Part shown: positions 21,954 through 30,864 of the stretch, piece by piece
Numbering within the stretch: position 1 is the stretch's first letter
How the letters are laid out: each line of letters begins with the position of its first letter
From: Atopobium minutum
Lineage (GTDB): Bacteria > Actinomycetota > Coriobacteriia > Coriobacteriales > Atopobiaceae
Assembly (NCBI GenBank): GCA_900105895.1
Contig: FNSH01000001.1
Span: forward strand, 248,001-312,000
Direction of reading: 5' to 3'
Length of the DNA stretch: 64,000 bases
Translations under genes and position numbers: made by a program
Notes under the pieces: model-generated
Seen by the model: the letters and a program-made list of their open reading frames with translations, nothing else
The model's database searches: none
Told to the model about the DNA's origin: nothing

Positions 21954-22190
21954 CTACTGCGCATTCTCGATAGCATCAACCGCATCGCCAATGCTGTTAA
22001 TGCTTGCCATAACCTCGTCATCAAGGGTAAGGTCAAATTCATCCTCAAATGCTGTTACCAGCTCAAGCTTGTCAAACGAATCTGCATTAAGGTCATCAAA
22101 GGTAGTGGTCTCATCTACGTCTGCCTCATCGGCCTCCAGCGTCTCACACACAAGAGCAATAACCCTCTCAAGAATGGCTGCACGATCCAT
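21954..22190 (-). CDS. acpP: Acyl carrier protein
   Basis: Small acidic carrier of growing fatty acids. 78 residues, helical and acidic, with the phosphopantetheine site Ser in ADSFDKLELV (the usual text is DSLD; Phe replaces Leu). A strong GAAGGAGG precedes the ATG. It lies between plsX and rnc, the arrangement seen in many bacteria where plsX, acp and rnc cluster. Confidence 0.95.
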   Translation of the reverse strand: MDRAAILERVIALVCETLEADEADVDETTTFDDLNADSFDKLELVTAFEDEFDLTLDDEVMASINSIGDAVDAIENAQ

Positions 22191-22255
22191 GACAGTCCTC
22201 CTTCATAGTTGCATACTTACACACGCCATAGCTAATACTACCTAGGGTCTAAAGG

Positions 22256-23251
22256 CTAGGCAACATCTTGAGCAATCTTGTTGCATAAATCTGCTCGAAT
22301 GCAGCGTGCAGTAGCCAGCGTACCGTTCTTAACAGCTTGTACGCTCGTAGCACCATGGCCGATAAGCACCGGAGCCTTAAGGCCTAACAGCATAGCACCG
22401 CCGTTCTCGTCTCCAGACAAAGCACCTGCCACACCACGTAGTGCTGGGATGAGAAGTGCTGCGCCAAGCTTGGCTAGCAGTGATTGCTGAGCGGCTTGCT
22501 TGATGGCATGCATGAGATAGCCCGCGGTGCCCTCCAAGGATTTAAGAGCAACGTTGCCGGTAAATCCGTCACACACAATAACGTCTAAACTGCCATTAAG
22601 GATGTCGGTGCCCTCGCAATTACCCATAAAAGTACAAGCACTATCCTGTTGTAAACCCTCACGCAGAGCTGCATGGTAGGCCAAAACAACCTCAGAACCC
22701 TTGGTGTCCTCTTCCCCGTTGGATAAAAGACCCACACGCGCCTGAGTAGTCCCCAAAGCAACGTGTGCATAAGCTGCTCCCATGCGTGCAAACTGCACGA
22801 TCATCTCGGGGCGCAGGTCTGCATTGGCTCCCATATCCAAAAACACGGTCTGGTGACCATTACGACCAGGAAAAATTGCGCTAATTGCCGGGCGCTTAAT
22901 ACCGCGAATGCGACCAATGCCCAGAGTTGCAGCGGTCAAAATAGCACCGGTAGAACCGGCGGAAAAGAATCCATCCGCCTCCCCAGCTTTTACAGCAGCA
23001 CAGGCGCGCACAATGCTGGAATCCTTCTTGCTGCGCACGGCTTCTGCAGGATGTTCATCCATACCAATTTCTTGGGTGGTTATGAGCGCACGGGCGCGCT
23101 CGTGAGATGCACAAAAGTCACGAACGTACTCTTCATTACCAGCCACGAGTACACTCAGGTCTTTGTCACAGCTCAAAGCAGCCGCAATACCTTCCAGTAC
23201 TACCTCGGGTTTCTCATCCCCACCCATTGCATCAACGCAAACTGTAATCAT
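22256..23251 (-). CDS. plsX: Phosphate acyltransferase PlsX
   Basis: Peripheral membrane enzyme that turns acyl-ACP into acyl-phosphate, the donor for PlsY in the first step of phospholipid synthesis. 331 residues, beginning with the family's VDAMGGDEKP and containing SAGSTGAILTAA, LDMGANAD and CDGFTGNV motifs. Its partners acpP (downstream) and ribosomal L32 (upstream) match the conserved yceD-rpmF-plsX order. Confidence 0.96.
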   Translation of the reverse strand: MITVCVDAMGGDEKPEVVLEGIAAALSCDKDLSVLVAGNEEYVRDFCASHERARALITTQEIGMDEHPAEAVRSKKDSSIVRACAAVKAGEADGFFSAGSTGAILTAATLGIGRIRGIKRPAISAIFPGRNGHQTVFLDMGANADLRPEMIVQFARMGAAYAHVALGTTQARVGLLSNGEEDTKGSEVVLAYHAALREGLQQDSACTFMGNCEGTDILNGSLDVIVCDGFTGNVALKSLEGTAGYLMHAIKQAAQQSLLAKLGAALLIPALRGVAGALSGDENGGAMLLGLKAPVLIGHGATSVQAVKNGTLATARCIRADLCNKIAQDVA

Positions 23252-23328
23252 GCTTGTCCATTCTGAGCTATGAAAAGGAGGCCGGCCCCAAATAGAGCCA
23301 GCCTCCCAGGCCGATCAAAGAACAGGTG

Positions 23329-23508
23329 CTACTCGGTTACAATAACTTCACGATCTTTGTAGTAGCCACAATTAGGGCACACATGATGCGGAAGCTTAAC
23401 GGCACCGCACTGTGGGCACACGGAGCGTGCTGGTGCGGCGAGCTTGCTGTTGGCGGAACGGCGAGTGTGCGTAGCGCCGCGGCCCTTTTTCTGTTTAGGT
23501 ACTGCCAT
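23329..23508 (-). CDS. rpmF: 50S ribosomal protein L32
   Basis: 59 residues beginning MAVPKQKKGR, with a basic N-terminal half and a four-cysteine zinc ribbon (CPQC and CPNC). AGAGAGG lies just upstream of the ATG; the longer open frame to 23556 is ignored. It sits between the YceD-type gene and plsX, its usual place. Confidence 0.95.
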   Translation of the reverse strand: MAVPKQKKGRGATHTRRSANSKLAAPARSVCPQCGAVKLPHHVCPNCGYYKDREVIVTE

Positions 23509-23640
23509 GGTTGCCTCTCTTACGTCCTTACGATATCGAGCCACCGCCCGTATCAAATCACAAATGCAGATAGTACCACATCATAGCTACAAAACCTGTG
23601 TTTTGTGCTGTCTCTGTCGTTTTATCACAATTTAACAATT

Positions 23641-24219
23641 TTAGTCATTCAGATCCAGCTTGCCAAGAGCAGCAAACGGACCTTCCAAAGCTGCCTGTTC
23701 TTCCTTTTTGGCGACACAACCACAATCCTGCTCATTAAGATTGGCACCGCAGTTAGGACAAAGCCCCTTACAATCCTCACGACACAACACAATATAAGGG
23801 GTTTCCATCAAAAGTGCCGACAAGAGCGCCTCTGACACATCAATGGTATCCTCATCCGAAACCAAGGAAAAGTCCACGCCCTCTTCTTCATCTGACTGCT
23901 CTTCAGAGATTGCTTGAGGCTCCTCAAACAAAAAATACTCATCTACCTCTGCAGATAGATCAAGATGGGCAGGATCCAAACACCTATCACATACACCTTC
24001 TGCCTGCGCTTTAACAATACCGGTGACTAAAATACCTTCACCGGCATTGGTAAGCACCAGATTGTAGCTAATGCCTTCTGGCAACATAAAGGTATGATCA
24101 CCCAGAGAAAAGCTCTCTTGATCTATGTGACCGTCTAAGGAAAGTGTATCGCCTAGATTGGCAAGGCGATCATCTACCTTAACGACAAGTGCTTCTAGTT
24201 GGCTCACGGTATGACTCAC
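23641..24219 (-). CDS. YceD/DUF177 family protein
   Basis: About 192 residues, acidic in the middle, with a C-terminal cluster of cysteines (CREDCKGLCPNCG, then CGC), which is the hallmark of the YceD family encoded upstream of rpmF. Members have been linked to 23S rRNA maturation; the exact role is not settled. The start is uncertain: GTG at 24219 lies five bases after the stop of the upstream gene, while a TTG at 24231 would overlap it. Neither has a good ribosome binding site, so translation is likely coupled. Confidence 0.85.
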   Translation of the reverse strand: MSHTVSQLEALVVKVDDRLANLGDTLSLDGHIDQESFSLGDHTFMLPEGISYNLVLTNAGEGILVTGIVKAQAEGVCDRCLDPAHLDLSAEVDEYFLFEEPQAISEEQSDEEEGVDFSLVSDEDTIDVSEALLSALLMETPYIVLCREDCKGLCPNCGANLNEQDCGCVAKKEEQAALEGPFAALGKLDLND

Positions 24220-24224
24220 ACTAA

Positions 24225-24722
24225 CTACCAAGGTACGTTATTGGATGTATTGCGTGCCCCTGAATTCTCATCCAAGGTCTGGCGAACACGAGAAACAGTA
24301 CTGGTAAGTGACTTGAGATTATCCTCAAGGTGAGCAAGAACAGACTCTGCATACTCTTCTGCATTGTAGCGGGTATCACGCTCGTACTGCTGAGCCTGAT
24401 CACGGATATCATCAGCTTGTTGCTGAGCCAAGCGCACAATCTCCTGGTCCCCAGCAAGGATCATTGCCTGCTGCTGAGCATCTGCAATAATGGAATCGGC
24501 CTGCTGCTGAGCGCGAGACAAAATCTCGTCTTCTTCCTTGAGGATGCGGCGAGCATTCTGGAACTCTTCGGGGAAACGTCCACGAATCTCATCCAAAATC
24601 TCAAACACGTCACCAGAATCAATGATCTTCTTCTGGCCACCGCCACCAAAGGGGGCGCGTGCATCTGCCACAATTCCTTCAAGCTCGTCTACCAAGCTTT
24701 CGATTTCCTCACCTGGCTGCAT
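24225..24722 (-). CDS. SepIVA/DivIVA-like coiled-coil protein
   Basis: 165 residues with an N-terminal segment rich in acidic residues, a Gly-rich patch near residue 24 and a long coiled coil rich in Gln and Ala (about 55-145). In mycobacteria the gene upstream of the YceD homologue and near rnc and smc is Rv2927c (SepIVA), a DivIVA-like protein needed for cell elongation and division; position and composition here agree, so this is a likely relative by context. I chose ATG at 24722 because AAAGGAG lies eight bases upstream; a longer frame reaches 24836 without one. A promoter candidate lies at 24807-24836. Confidence 0.75.
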   Translation of the reverse strand: MQPGEEIESLVDELEGIVADARAPFGGGGQKKIIDSGDVFEILDEIRGRFPEEFQNARRILKEEDEILSRAQQQADSIIADAQQQAMILAGDQEIVRLAQQQADDIRDQAQQYERDTRYNAEEYAESVLAHLEDNLKSLTSTVSRVRQTLDENSGARNTSNNVPW

Positions 24723-24806
24723 ATAAGGGTCTCCTTTCGTGAGGACAAGCTGTTCTGGTACCCCAAAGAGGCGCCCAGGCCACAAATTTGCATTCTTAAT
24801 GAGCAA

Positions 24807-24836
24807 AGTATACAGGTTTTTGGTAATACACGCCAA
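24807..24836 (-). promoter_or_regulatory. Promoter candidate for the SepIVA-rpmF-plsX-smc cluster
   Basis: On the minus strand TTGGCG, 18 bases, TATACT, about 85 bases before the SepIVA-like start. It resembles a sigma-70/SigA-type promoter and is the best one seen upstream of the long cluster. Confidence 0.45.
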
Positions 24837-24932
24837 CTACCATGTGTTATACACAAGCTTAACGGCAAGCTTACTCATACGTACATGAATACCATAATCC
24901 AAACGTAACGTAATCCAAATGCTTAAAGATAG

Positions 24933-25463
24933 TTATATCTGCCTAAAGCGCTCATCCAATTTTTTCTCTACGCTTGGCGGAACAAGCAGGTGCACATCTG
25001 AGCCAAAACTCGTCAGCTCACGTACCACAGAAGAAGACACGCAACCCAGCTCAGGGCTTGACATCACAAAAATGCTTTCGATGCCAGGTGCCAAGCGTGC
25101 ATTAAGATCTGCCTGTTGAAGCTCATACTCAAAATCCGTTGTAGCGCGCAAACCCTTTACCACGCCGCTCGCATCAACATCACGACAAAAATCAACGAGA
25201 AGTCCTTTGAGGGGTGCTACATCCACCCCTTCTTCAATCCATGCTTCTTGTAGGGCATCGCGTACCATCTGCACGCGCTCTTCTAGCGTAAAGACCGGAC
25301 CGCTCCCGTTTTTGCTCACCGATGCTGCCACAGCAACGGTTACGCGCGGACAAATTCTTCGTGCACGCCTAATAACATCCAAATGCCCATAGGTCACAGG
25401 ATCAAAGGTACCCGGCACGACCAGATGTGAAATAACGTCCTGTTCTGCCTGAGGCTTATTCAT
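24933..25463 (-). CDS. coaD: Phosphopantetheine adenylyltransferase
   Basis: Fourth step of coenzyme A synthesis: transfers AMP from ATP to 4'-phosphopantetheine. 176 residues, with the nucleotidyltransferase motif PGTFDPVTYGHLD near the N-terminus and SSSVVRELTSFGSDV near the C-terminus. The ATG at 25463 overlaps the end of rsmD by eight bases (ATGAATAA), the common rsmD-coaD coupling. The protein is slightly longer than usual because of about 14 extra N-terminal residues. Confidence 0.95.
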   Translation of the reverse strand: MNKPQAEQDVISHLVVPGTFDPVTYGHLDVIRRARRICPRVTVAVAASVSKNGSGPVFTLEERVQMVRDALQEAWIEEGVDVAPLKGLLVDFCRDVDASGVVKGLRATTDFEYELQQADLNARLAPGIESIFVMSSPELGCVSSSVVRELTSFGSDVHLLVPPSVEKKLDERFRQI

Positions 25464-26040
25464 CTGTGCACTCCACTCGTAGTAAGTCAACCTGGGTAGT
25501 ACCATAGCGCTTTTGCTTAAGACTGTGAGCAAAATCCAAGCTCAGCCCTGGTGTTTTGACAGCGTGTTCATACAAAATCAAGGCATCAGGCGTCAAAGCC
25601 GCAGATGCATACAGTGTCCTCACCATATCTGCAACCTGCTCACAGCTTATTGCATATGGTGGATCCAACAACACAAGACCAAAGGGATGGGCAGAAAAAG
25701 CCTGCATGTGAGCCAAGGCAAAGCTATCGGCTCTGAGTACAGCAAAGCTGTTTGGGCCAGCTCCCACTCCAGACAAATTATTTTTTATAATCTGTACATT
25801 CTTATGGCTCAGGTCAACAAAGGTGGCATGTGCAGCCCCGCGGGACAACATCTCTATGCCCAATGCACCCGATCCCGCAAATCCGTCCAGAACATACAGA
25901 CCGCTCATATCCAAACCACAGGCAGAAAGCACCATGGATGCCATAGACTCACGCACACGATCGGTGGTTGGACGCGTTACCTCACGCCCCTCAGGAGCCG
26001 CTAATGGCTTGCCGCGCCATCTACCCCCAACTACTCTCAC
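25456..26040 (-). CDS. rsmD: 16S rRNA (guanine966-N2)-methyltransferase RsmD
   Basis: SAM-dependent enzyme that methylates G966 of 16S rRNA. 194 residues starting MRVVGGRWRG, with TRPTTDRVRES, the SAM-site LDGFAGSGALGIE and the catalytic DPPY. GTG start overlapping the recG stop by four bases (GTGA); coaD overlaps its end. The recG-rsmD-coaD order is widespread. Confidence 0.96.
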   Translation of the reverse strand: MRVVGGRWRGKPLAAPEGREVTRPTTDRVRESMASMVLSACGLDMSGLYVLDGFAGSGALGIEMLSRGAAHATFVDLSHKNVQIIKNNLSGVGAGPNSFAVLRADSFALAHMQAFSAHPFGLVLLDPPYAISCEQVADMVRTLYASAALTPDALILYEHAVKTPGLSLDFAHSLKQKRYGTTQVDLLRVECTDE

Positions 26041-28214
26041 GAGCCTTCTACCTCCTCAAAGTAAGCACCAAATCTATCTCGTACCTCAAGTGCTAAGCTC
26101 GGGTGAGCACTCAGGTCCGCGTCGTGAGCCAGTATGTCCTGCGTGTCCTTACGCGCTTGTGCTGCCAGCTGCTCATCCTGAGCTAAATCCACATAGCGCA
26201 ACGTTACACCACCGCTTTGTCTAAAGCCCAGCACTTCTCCCTCATGACGCAAGCGCAAATCCATCTGGGACAACTCAAAGCCATCATCTGTGGCTTCTAG
26301 CGCTGCAAGACGCCTACGCGCAGGCGATCCTTTCTTGGCACTGGTCGAGAAAAACACCGAACCCGCATGCTTTCCTCGTCCTACACGACCACGCAATTGA
26401 TGCAGCGTTGCCAAGCCAAAACGCTCGGAGTCATGCACCAATAATACGGTTGCATTAGGTACATCTACCCCAACCTCAATGACGGTAGTACTTACCAGCA
26501 CATCAATCTTTCCTGCTCTAAAATCGCTCATAACCTGATCTTTTTCCTGCGCAGACATACGACCAGTGAGCAGACCAACCCTCATAGTGCAAAACACGGA
26601 GCGCGCAAGCTCCTTATACACCGCGTGAGCAGAATGGAGTCGAGGCGGCAAGGTATCGGTTTGGGGGGCATCATCTGCCATATCTGTACCGTAATCTGCC
26701 TCATCAATCAGCGGGCAAACCACATAAGCCTGATGGCCAGCCTCATGAGCTTCTCGGATGCATCCATAGGCAAGATCAAGGTTTTCTTGAGCCAATACCT
26801 GTGTGCTCACCCCTGCACCCAAAACGGGACGATGTGCAATACGACTGATCTCCATATCCCCATACAAAGACAGCGCCAAGGTGCGCGGGATGGGCGTTGC
26901 GGTCATGGCAAGTAAATCTGCGCCCCTTCCCTTTTTGCGCAAGGCGCTGCGTTGGTCAACACCAAAACGATGCTGCTCATCTATCACAACCAAAGAAAGC
27001 CGAGAAAAGACAACATCTTCTGACAACAAAGCCGTCGTACCAAAGACCACAGAGATATCCCCCGCTGCAAGCGCTTGCGTTGCTTGACTGCGCTGCTCTT
27101 GAGGAGTGGAGCTCACAATGAGCGCCCAACCAATACCGGCAGCATCCAACAGCGGACCGAGCTTCTCGGCATATTGACGTGCCAACACAGACGTAGGTGC
27201 CATCATCGCAGCTTGGGTGTGGGAGTCTGCCACAGCAGCCAAGGCCATAGCAGCAACAGCCGTCTTACCCGTACCCACATCGCCCAACAACAAGCGGTTC
27301 ATAACCTGGGATGAGGCCATATCGGCAAAGATTTCTTCTACCGCTTTTTGCTGCTCAGAGCTCAGCGAGAAAGGCAGCGCAGCCACAAGTGCCTGTACAT
27401 GGGACCCGTTCACACGATGTGTGCAAGCGGTCACATCCTGTAGAGCGAGGCGCTTACGCGTTTGAAGGGCAAGCTGTAAACAGAACAGCTCGTCATAGGC
27501 AAAGCGCGTTCGTGCCGCAGCAGCACTGACCATGCTGGAAGGAAAATGAATTTCTCGCACGGCACGAGCAAAGCTCATAAGTCCCCGTGCAGACACCAGC
27601 TGGGCAGGAAGATAGTCATACACATTACCGCGATCCGCCAAAGCAGCGGAGACAATGCGGCGCATCCAGGCAACGCTTAAGCCTTCACTTACATGGTGGA
27701 CGGGTAGAATGCGAGAGTAGTCGCTCTGCTCGCCAGCGGATGCCAACACCTCATAAAACGGACTTTTTATCTGCTTGAATCCATAGGCAAAGGTGATTTT
27801 GCCAGAAAGCGCCAGCATATCGCCCTCATGAACCTGTTCTGCTACCCAGGGCTGCTTAAAAAACGTGGCCATAATGACGCCCGTGTCATCTACGACGGAC
27901 AGCTCAACCACGCTCATACGTGGACGAGGACGTTTAGCCACGACCTTATCGACCACGCCCACCACCGTCACCGTAGCACCAACGTCAGCGCGGGCAATGT
28001 CTACCTTGTGGGAAAAATCAAGATAGCGATGAGGCACTGCCAAAAAAAGATCGCGCAGCTGCACGATGTTGAGACGCGCCAGTGCCTCATCACGCGCCTC
28101 AGATACATAGCGCAAGCGCGAAACGCTGTCAGACAAAGCAAGGGTGCACCCCATGCGGTCAGAAACATCGGCTACCGCAGGCACACCCTTATGTGAAGTA
28201 TCTACTGACGACAA
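26037..28214 (-). CDS. recG: ATP-dependent DNA helicase RecG
   Basis: Branch-migration helicase that rescues stalled replication forks. 725 residues: N-terminal wedge (OB) domain, then helicase motifs LLGDVGTGKT (Walker A), DEQH box, TATPIPRT, and the C-terminal TLHQLRGRVGRG. The longest frame begins with TTG at 28214 without a clear ribosome binding site; the first ATG is 20 codons further in. It lies 27 bases after the fakA-like gene and is probably in the same operon. Confidence 0.96.
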   Translation of the reverse strand: MSSVDTSHKGVPAVADVSDRMGCTLALSDSVSRLRYVSEARDEALARLNIVQLRDLFLAVPHRYLDFSHKVDIARADVGATVTVVGVVDKVVAKRPRPRMSVVELSVVDDTGVIMATFFKQPWVAEQVHEGDMLALSGKITFAYGFKQIKSPFYEVLASAGEQSDYSRILPVHHVSEGLSVAWMRRIVSAALADRGNVYDYLPAQLVSARGLMSFARAVREIHFPSSMVSAAAARTRFAYDELFCLQLALQTRKRLALQDVTACTHRVNGSHVQALVAALPFSLSSEQQKAVEEIFADMASSQVMNRLLLGDVGTGKTAVAAMALAAVADSHTQAAMMAPTSVLARQYAEKLGPLLDAAGIGWALIVSSTPQEQRSQATQALAAGDISVVFGTTALLSEDVVFSRLSLVVIDEQHRFGVDQRSALRKKGRGADLLAMTATPIPRTLALSLYGDMEISRIAHRPVLGAGVSTQVLAQENLDLAYGCIREAHEAGHQAYVVCPLIDEADYGTDMADDAPQTDTLPPRLHSAHAVYKELARSVFCTMRVGLLTGRMSAQEKDQVMSDFRAGKIDVLVSTTVIEVGVDVPNATVLLVHDSERFGLATLHQLRGRVGRGKHAGSVFFSTSAKKGSPARRRLAALEATDDGFELSQMDLRLRHEGEVLGFRQSGGVTLRYVDLAQDEQLAAQARKDTQDILAHDADLSAHPSLALEVRDRFGAYFEEVEGS

Positions 28215-28241
28215 GAGCGTTCAAACTACTCTAAGTTTTGC

Positions 28242-29957
28242 TTATTCAATCGAGAAAATAACAGGGTACAGGGGCTGTTCACCACGCTGGGAATCAATCT
28301 CCAGGTCCGGCTGAACCTGCTCGATAGCAGCGCACAACGCCTCAAAGTCCTCATCGGAAAGGTCAGAACCTGCAAGAATGGTAAGCGTGTCGCCTTCTTC
28401 CTGCTGCTGCATGCGATTGATAATATCCAAAGTAACGTCATGCACACTGCTGCCAACAGCCTCGATAACTCCTTGAACAATGCCAATTACATCACCGTTG
28501 TGAATGGGGGTACCATCTGCTGCTGCGGAATCACGAACCGCCGTGGTGACCTCGCCATCACGAACCGCTGCCGCTGCCTCGGTCATGGCTGCAATATTGT
28601 CATCCAGCGAGGCATCAAAATCGACGGCAAAGAGTGCTGCAAAAGCTTGAGGAACGGTCTTGGTGGGAACGACGCCAACACAGCCCTCATCAAAAGCACC
28701 ACAAGCAGCCTCTGCGGTCATGCGAATATTAGAGTTGTTGGGAAGCACAATGACCGTATCGGCATTGACCTTATTCACAGCAGCAATAATATCTGCAGTG
28801 CTGGGATTCATGGTCTGGCCACCAGATACCACCACGTCTACACCCAAGGACTTGAGAATATCTGCTTCTCCGGCACCAGCAGCTACCGCCACAAAACCAA
28901 GCTCCTTATGAGGAAGAGGCTGGTCCTCCTGCAACACCTCTTGTGTTTGCTGCATATGAGATGCTTGCTGGTCGGAGGCAATTTTTTCTGTGCGCTCCTG
29001 GGCCTCAAGATCCATGTTGTGGATAAATACGTTAAATACCTGGCCATATTGGAGCATGTACTTCAAGACCTGGTCTGGAGTATTGGAATGAACGTGCACC
29101 TTATACGTGGGGTTATCGCCTACCAAAAGCTCGCAGTCGCCCATGGTAGACAAAAACTTGAGTGCCGCAGCTTCATCAAACGTCTCATCATTTGCCTGGA
29201 ACAAGAACTCGTTGCAATAACGAAACTCCGAACCCTCCCAGTCATCATTAAGCTCAATAGCAACCTGTGCGCTTACCTGCGCCTTAGCTTGAGCCTCGGC
29301 CTCTGACGGGCTTGCAAGCGTGGGAGAGAACTCTAAGGTGGTGTTATTGCCCAACGCGCAGTTAACAAAGGCTTCTAAAAAGGTTGCAAAGCCAAAAGCA
29401 CCTGAGTCTACCACGCCGTTCTCTTTAAGCACGGGAAGCAAATCTGGTGTACGTGCCACGGATTCATAGGCTTCTACCACCAGGCTGTTAAGCGTATCTT
29501 CTACGGATAGTTTGGCAGCAGCGCACTCTGATGCCTTGGTGGTTATGTCACGCAAAACGGTAAGAATGGTGCCCTCTACCGGCTTGCGAACCGCCTGAAA
29601 GGCAACCTTTTGACTACGTTGGAAGGCGTGAGCAATATCTGCAGAGCTGAGGTTATTCTCGTCAGCCTCTACCAGACCCTCTGCAACACCGCGCAAAATT
29701 TGGGAGGTGATAACACCAGAATTGCCGCGGGCGCCCATCAAGGAACCATGAGTGATGGCCTTTGCAATAGCATCCATAGAAGCATCTGTATCAAGCGCAT
29801 TGAGCTCATTCACAACCGTTCCCAACGTAAGAGACATGTTGGTACCGGTGTCCCCATCTGGTACAGGGAACACGTTGAGTTTGTTAATGTCCTCAGCCTT
29901 GGCGGCGACTACTTGTGCAGCAACAGGAAAGCATTTCCTGACGACGGAAGAAATCAT
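28242..29957 (-). CDS. FakA-like fatty acid kinase (DhaL domain, YloV family)
   Basis: 571 residues. The N-terminal DhaL-type kinase domain carries NVFPVPDGDTGTNM (about 28-41), whose acidic residues bind magnesium and ATP, and GARGNSGVI. The C-terminal domain matches the YloV/FakA architecture. In Firmicutes FakA phosphorylates fatty acids bound to FakB (DegV) for lipid synthesis and regulation; no degV gene is in the window. The neighbours Asp23 (upstream) and recG (downstream) match the conserved yloU-yloV-recG block. Confidence 0.88.
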   Translation of the reverse strand: MISSVVRKCFPVAAQVVAAKAEDINKLNVFPVPDGDTGTNMSLTLGTVVNELNALDTDASMDAIAKAITHGSLMGARGNSGVITSQILRGVAEGLVEADENNLSSADIAHAFQRSQKVAFQAVRKPVEGTILTVLRDITTKASECAAAKLSVEDTLNSLVVEAYESVARTPDLLPVLKENGVVDSGAFGFATFLEAFVNCALGNNTTLEFSPTLASPSEAEAQAKAQVSAQVAIELNDDWEGSEFRYCNEFLFQANDETFDEAAALKFLSTMGDCELLVGDNPTYKVHVHSNTPDQVLKYMLQYGQVFNVFIHNMDLEAQERTEKIASDQQASHMQQTQEVLQEDQPLPHKELGFVAVAAGAGEADILKSLGVDVVVSGGQTMNPSTADIIAAVNKVNADTVIVLPNNSNIRMTAEAACGAFDEGCVGVVPTKTVPQAFAALFAVDFDASLDDNIAAMTEAAAAVRDGEVTTAVRDSAAADGTPIHNGDVIGIVQGVIEAVGSSVHDVTLDIINRMQQQEEGDTLTILAGSDLSDEDFEALCAAIEQVQPDLEIDSQRGEQPLYPVIFSIE

Positions 29958-30002
29958 GGGTTAGATCCTCGGTTCTATAAACGGTCTGACGCTGGGGCTG
30001 TA

Positions 30003-30347
30003 CTAGTGAGTACGCATACCCTCGATGTGGACAGTGACAAGTACGGAATCAATCTCGGCAATTCTCTTGATAAGAAATGCCACGTTATCCTTAAGATTGG
30101 CAGACACGGTAGACATGTTTACGCCCTCTTCTACGATGACGTGCATATCAATTGCCAGCTGACCATCTTTGAGATCTACGTCAATTCCCTTGCGCAAACG
30201 ACTGTTAGGAAGCAAGCGCGCTACGCCCTCATTTGCGTCGATAAAGGCCATGCCCACGATGCCATATGCTTCAAGTGCTGCATACCCTGCTAAATCCGCA
30301 ATGCAATCATTAGAGACCCTCAAGGTACCGGGTACGGAATCTGCCAT
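30003..30347 (-). CDS. Asp23/Gls24 family protein (YloU-like)
   Basis: 114 residues of the Asp23 family, cytoplasmic proteins associated with envelope stress in Firmicutes. The C-terminal half has the alternating hydrophobic pattern ending in VLVTVHIEGM, with GVNMSTVSANLKDNV in the middle. The start at 30347 is chosen because AGAGGAGAG lies just upstream; the frame continues to 30458 without a site. It lies 45 bases before fakA and divergent from rpmB, as yloU is in Bacillus. Confidence 0.87.
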   Translation of the reverse strand: MADSVPGTLRVSNDCIADLAGYAALEAYGIVGMAFIDANEGVARLLPNSRLRKGIDVDLKDGQLAIDMHVIVEEGVNMSTVSANLKDNVAFLIKRIAEIDSVLVTVHIEGMRTH

Positions 30348-30519
30348 GCCCTCTCCTCTCGATAAAAACGCCGAATGCGTTGAAATATTTTCCCGCTTTA
30401 ACCTCATTAAGTATAGACCACCAAGGATTTTACTCACAAAATGACAAAGCCTCACCACGCTGTTACCAATACTTTGGGCGCACCACTACGAAACCAACAC
30501 ATCATCAGGGTTTTTCTTT

Positions 30520-30550
30520 TTGCAAAACGCTGCTGCTGTGCTAATATAAT
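30520..30550 (+). promoter_or_regulatory. Promoter candidate for rpmB
   Basis: TTGCAA at 30520-30525 and a perfect TATAAT at 30545-30550, with 19 bases between them, which is longer than the ideal 17. It lies 55 bases upstream of the rpmB start. Confidence 0.5.
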
Positions 30551-30605
30551 CCAGCTTTGTGTCATTGCGTGCACCTGCGCGTGCACTCCAACGGAGGTAG
30601 TAACC

Positions 30606-30794
30606 ATGTCGAAGGTATGTGAAGTCTGCGGTAAGCACGCTGTTGCTGGTCGCTCTATTAGCCACTCCCACCGCACCGTCAATCGTAAATTTAAGCCAAA
30701 CATTCAGTCCGTTAACGTTGTTGTTGATGGTCACCGTCAAAAGATGAACGTCTGCACCACCTGCCTCAAGTCTGGCAAAGTTGCTCGTTCATAA
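30606..30794 (+). CDS. rpmB: 50S ribosomal protein L28
   Basis: 62 residues, MSKVCEVCGK start, with two CxxC pairs (CEVC and CTTC), so the zinc-binding form. The ATG has ACGGAGG seven bases upstream; the open frame begins earlier but without one. It is a monocistronic gene between its own promoter candidate and a tetraloop terminator, divergent from the Asp23 gene. Confidence 0.96.
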   Translation: MSKVCEVCGKHAVAGRSISHSHRTVNRKFKPNIQSVNVVVDGHRQKMNVCTTCLKSGKVARS

Positions 30795-30834
30795 CTGTAA
30801 GCGCACCGTCTAGGTGCGTGTACTTTGTATTTAC

Positions 30835-30861
30835 AGGCCTCCTTCGGGAGGCTTTTTGTTT
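30835..30861 (+). terminator. Terminator after rpmB
   Basis: GCCTCC, TTCG tetraloop, GGAGGC, then TTTTTGTTT. Its T run abuts the stop codon of the convergent thiamine pyrophosphokinase gene. A second small stem (GCGCACC/GGTGCGT) lies at about 30801-30819. Confidence 0.9.
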
Positions 30862-30864
30862 ACC

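Noticed and set aside
21501..26668. Six-base G/C runs in rnc (21501-21506) and recG (26663-26668) as phase-variation sites
   Set aside because: Both genes are intact and essential-type or housekeeping, and the run is C on the coding strand; they look like ordinary codon runs.
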